From an uncultured Armatimonadota bacterium (GTDB lineage Bacteria; Armatimonadota; Fimbriimonadia; Fimbriimonadales; Fimbriimonadaceae), in assembly GCA_903904815.1 (NCBI GenBank), contig CAIVDU010000053.1, positions 62,001-126,000 on the forward strand: a DNA stretch of 64,000 bases, written 5' to 3'. Shown here piece by piece: positions 62,100 to 64,000 of this stretch. The position numbers and the translations under genes were made by a program. The notes under the pieces are model-generated. The model searched no databases, was not told where the DNA came from, and saw nothing but the letters and a program-made list of their open reading frames with translations. Numbering within the stretch: the first letter of the stretch is position 1; every line of letters starts with the position of its first letter.

Positions 62100-63515
62100 C
62101 GCGATAACTGGCTCGCTGAGTTCTCTGGCCATGCTTCCAATCACCGAGTCGCGTTGAAGGCGATCAGGGACACTGGCGAGCACTGTCAAAGCCGACGCGA
62201 TGACAATGCCTTTAACCCAAGGGTCGAAGTTAACGCGAGCTCGCGGAACGAGCAGTACCGGAACGGGCGAAAAGAAGGCGAGAAAGGCCAATGGACTCAG
62301 GTCGGGATTGACCGGCTTGAAGTGGATGATCCCAAAAACCAGCATGGCAAGAGCAACGATTCCGCAAGCGATCGCAAGATGGACCCTCCACTTTGAGACC
62401 GTTTCTTCTCCGCGCCGGGCACTCTTCCATTTGGCGAGTCCTCCGGTAATTGTAAGCAGTGGCCACACGAAGGCTGCCGCCAGCAACGCGATACTCGGGC
62501 CGTACGGAGTTTTGGGCAGATTCGCGTTGAAGGTAGCCAGCTGAGACTCGAAGTTGGCTTGAAATTCCTTGTTTGGCTCGGGAATCTCCCGCCAACTCGC
62601 GGTCAAGTATGGGTCAGATGATCTCGAGTCCAGCGCCTTAGCAGTTCTTTCCACTTTGCGATCATCAGGCTGATTTGCATCGTAGTCCTTATCGATCGCG
62701 CGTGCGGCGATAAAGCGCGCCACGTAATGAGTGACCGGACCGTACGCGTCGCTGGACATGCGGGATGCGAAGAGCACCGTGGCGTGTCGGGCACTTTCAT
62801 CTGGCTCCGGATGTCGGTACACAATTGCGGTCAGATTATTTCTCAGCCAGCTGAGATGGGGAAGAAGCGTGGACGAAAGAAGGATCGCGTCCGTTGTCTG
62901 CCCTCTAAATCCCCACCGCATCTCGATCGTTGCAAGTCCCAAACGGGATTCATCGACCGAGTAGTCGTTGTAGTGTGCCCGCGAACCAGCCCGGAGGAGC
63001 GCGTCGCGCGCTTCGTCCCACTTACCAACTCTCGCATTGACCGCCGCCAGCATCGCCGGGAAGTACCCGTTTTCGGGATCGAGTCGTTCTCCCGATTTGG
63101 CGGCACGAATCATCCATTTGATTCGGTCCAGCGCTTCTGGCGGTTCGGTGGGCGACATCGGTCGAGAAGGGAGCGTGCAAAGGTACCGCAGAAGATGGGC
63201 CCATCCTTGAATGTTGCCCGGGTGCACCTGAGTAAACGTTTTGAGGCTGGCGCAGTAAGGGGTCTCTCGACGTCCGTCGGTCAGTCTGTTCGTGTTGAAC
63301 GTCGCCTTGACCAATTGCTGCGTCTCGGTTTGACTGGGCCAAAGTCCGGGATCGTAGATTCGCACGGGAATCGGAGTTGGGAATTCGTTAACGTGCCCCC
63401 AGCCGCCAGTAGCAAATTCGAGGTCCTCGGCGAGGATCCATCGAGTTGTAGGGAGCGTGATAAGTGTGGCCATGATTCCGACGGCGGCCCAAGTCATGAC
63501 TCCTAGGCGTGCCAC
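62091..63515 (-). CDS. hypothetical membrane protein with TPR-like periplasmic domain
   Basis: A 474-residue protein with an N-terminal hydrophobic anchor (about 7-25), a helical, TPR-like soluble domain (about 60-345; segments such as YFPAMLAAVNARVGKWDEARDALLRAG and a second GLATIEMRWGFRG look like repeat units), and three or four hydrophobic spans in the C-terminal 130 residues. I do not recognise the family. The GTG start at 63515 overlaps the stop of the anti-sigma gene by 13 bases, so it belongs to the sigma/anti-sigma operon. A role in envelope sensing is inferred only from this context. Confidence 0.6.
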   Translation of the reverse strand: MARLGVMTWAAVGIMATLITLPTTRWILAEDLEFATGGWGHVNEFPTPIPVRIYDPGLWPSQTETQQLVKATFNTNRLTDGRRETPYCASLKTFTQVHPGNIQGWAHLLRYLCTLPSRPMSPTEPPEALDRIKWMIRAAKSGERLDPENGYFPAMLAAVNARVGKWDEARDALLRAGSRAHYNDYSVDESRLGLATIEMRWGFRGQTTDAILLSSTLLPHLSWLRNNLTAIVYRHPEPDESARHATVLFASRMSSDAYGPVTHYVARFIAARAIDKDYDANQPDDRKVERTAKALDSRSSDPYLTASWREIPEPNKEFQANFESQLATFNANLPKTPYGPSIALLAAAFVWPLLTITGGLAKWKSARRGEETVSKWRVHLAIACGIVALAMLVFGIIHFKPVNPDLSPLAFLAFFSPVPVLLVPRARVNFDPWVKGIVIASALTVLASVPDRLQRDSVIGSMARELSEPVIAKK

Positions 63516-63784
63516 GGGAGCACCTCCGTGTGTCCTTCAAGCGCAGGAGTGTGTTGACGGCGCACGTAAAGGCCCGCCGCTTGGACTTGCGCGGCCAAGG
63601 GCAGCGGACCCGTTGGCTCAGGCGACGGATACGAAGCCAGTTGTACAAGGGTGATCGCGGCGGCAATTCCCGTAGCCAAGCCGATAAGGCTCTCGGGCGC
63701 CCTCCGTCGAGAATGCTGCGGTAGAGGCGTTGTGTCAAGGTCCCCGTAGAAGGTAACGAGTCGCTCGATCGGATCCTGACTCAT
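63503..63784 (-). CDS. small membrane protein, probable anti-sigma factor
   Basis: The predicted 93-residue protein starts at the ATG at 63784, which overlaps the stop of the ECF sigma gene as ATGA. It has a short charged N-terminus (MSQDPIERLVTFYGDL), one hydrophobic segment (about 33-53, ESLIGLATGIAAAITLVQLA) and a short extracytoplasmic tail. The position and topology fit an anti-sigma factor with a very small cytosolic part. The zinc-binding HxxxCxxC motif of ZAS anti-sigma factors is missing. Regulatory function is inferred from the gene pair only. Confidence 0.55.
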   Translation of the reverse strand: MSQDPIERLVTFYGDLDTTPLPQHSRRRAPESLIGLATGIAAAITLVQLASYPSPEPTGPLPLAAQVQAAGLYVRRQHTPALEGHTEVLPWHA

Positions 63785-64000
63785 TTGGCTTCCTCCCATG
63801 CATTTCGGAACGCTTGCTTTGCCGCATGAAGTCTGGATGCGACAGTTCCGACCGGGACTTCTAAGATTTCGGCGATCTCTTCGTAACTGTAGCCGAGCCC
63901 TAACGCCAGACCGAGCAGAGTCCTCGCCTCCGGCCTAAGCCGAAAAAGAGTGTCTCGAACGGCGATGTCTTGAGTCGGGTCGTCGGCAGTAGTCGGCTTA
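63781..64000 (-). CDS. ECF-type RNA polymerase sigma factor, C-terminal part
   Basis: The gene enters from the right edge; about 72 codons are visible. They encode sigma region 4 in the ECF style: AVRDTLFRLRPEARTLLGLALGLGYSYEEIAEILEVPVGTVASRLHAAKQAFRNAW, a helix-turn-helix for the -35 element. The stop at 63781-63783 overlaps the ATG of the next gene as ATGA. Region 2 and the start lie outside the window. The controlled genes are unknown, but the downstream membrane proteins suggest an envelope or stress regulon. Confidence 0.9.
   Translation of the reverse strand, partial: KPTTADDPTQDIAVRDTLFRLRPEARTLLGLALGLGYSYEEIAEILEVPVGTVASRLHAAKQAFRNAWEEAK

Noticed and set aside
63457-63724. Plus-strand frames in the sigma/anti-sigma region
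   Set aside because: They lie opposite better-supported genes and lack family features.

Overview
The window reads as chromosomal core genome of a diderm, flagellated, chemotactic, respiring bacterium of roughly mid-50s to 60 percent G+C. Beta-barrel outer-membrane proteins, signal-peptide-bearing surface proteins, a FliY-type switch protein, a McsB-type arginine kinase, a DUF1854/ABC pair and a CrtI-like desaturase together suggest Armatimonadota (Fimbriimonadia-like). This is inference from gene content; no rRNA or tRNA is present to confirm it. I see no prophage, insertion sequence or CRISPR array. The only clear decay is an internal dihydroorotase fragment (28315-28830) and a RAYT-like gene that has lost its catalytic histidines.

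Layout. 1-6853: the end of a cell-wall amidase, a candidate small RNA, amtB-glnK on the minus strand with a sigma-54-like promoter, a secreted GH74 xyloglucanase and an orphan arginine kinase. 6900-13951: a DUF3445 gene, then a minus-strand flagellar block fliL | fliM-fliY-fliO-fliP-fliQ-fliR-flhB. 14060-20402: a polar amino acid ABC importer (binding protein fused to permease, plus ATPase), an FBT-like transporter and small proteins. 20709-31508: a response regulator, a 1389-residue surface protein, a carotenoid desaturase, gpmA, the pyrC remnant, xthA and a GH76 protein. 31579-38546: pdhA-pdhB, a DUF4142 protein, a PilB/GspE ATPase and grpE-glmM-coaX. 38625-42126: a translationally coupled operon of an Ig-like protein, an outer-membrane barrel and a catalytically dead caspase-fold protein. 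42426-48225: cheW-cheA-HDOD-fliD. 48228-57142, minus strand: NatBA-like ABC exporter, msrB, mazG with a parvulin, etfBA, and the ABC/DUF1854 pair. 57311-64000: a structured leader before a REC-PAS-GGDEF protein, a second P-II protein, the RAYT-like gene, dnaK, and the end of an ECF sigma/anti-sigma operon.

Connections. Two P-II proteins and AmtB indicate nitrogen sensing. The fli block, CheWA and FliD, with HDOD and GGDEF proteins, form a motility and c-di-GMP network, although flagellin, flhA, cheY and cheR/B are not here. GH74, GH76 and the amino acid importer point to polymer scavenging. The strongest candidates for something undescribed are the secreted Ig/barrel/pseudo-caspase operon, the structured leader before the diguanylate cyclase, the small RNA at 709-843 and the RAYT-like protein with an altered HUH site.
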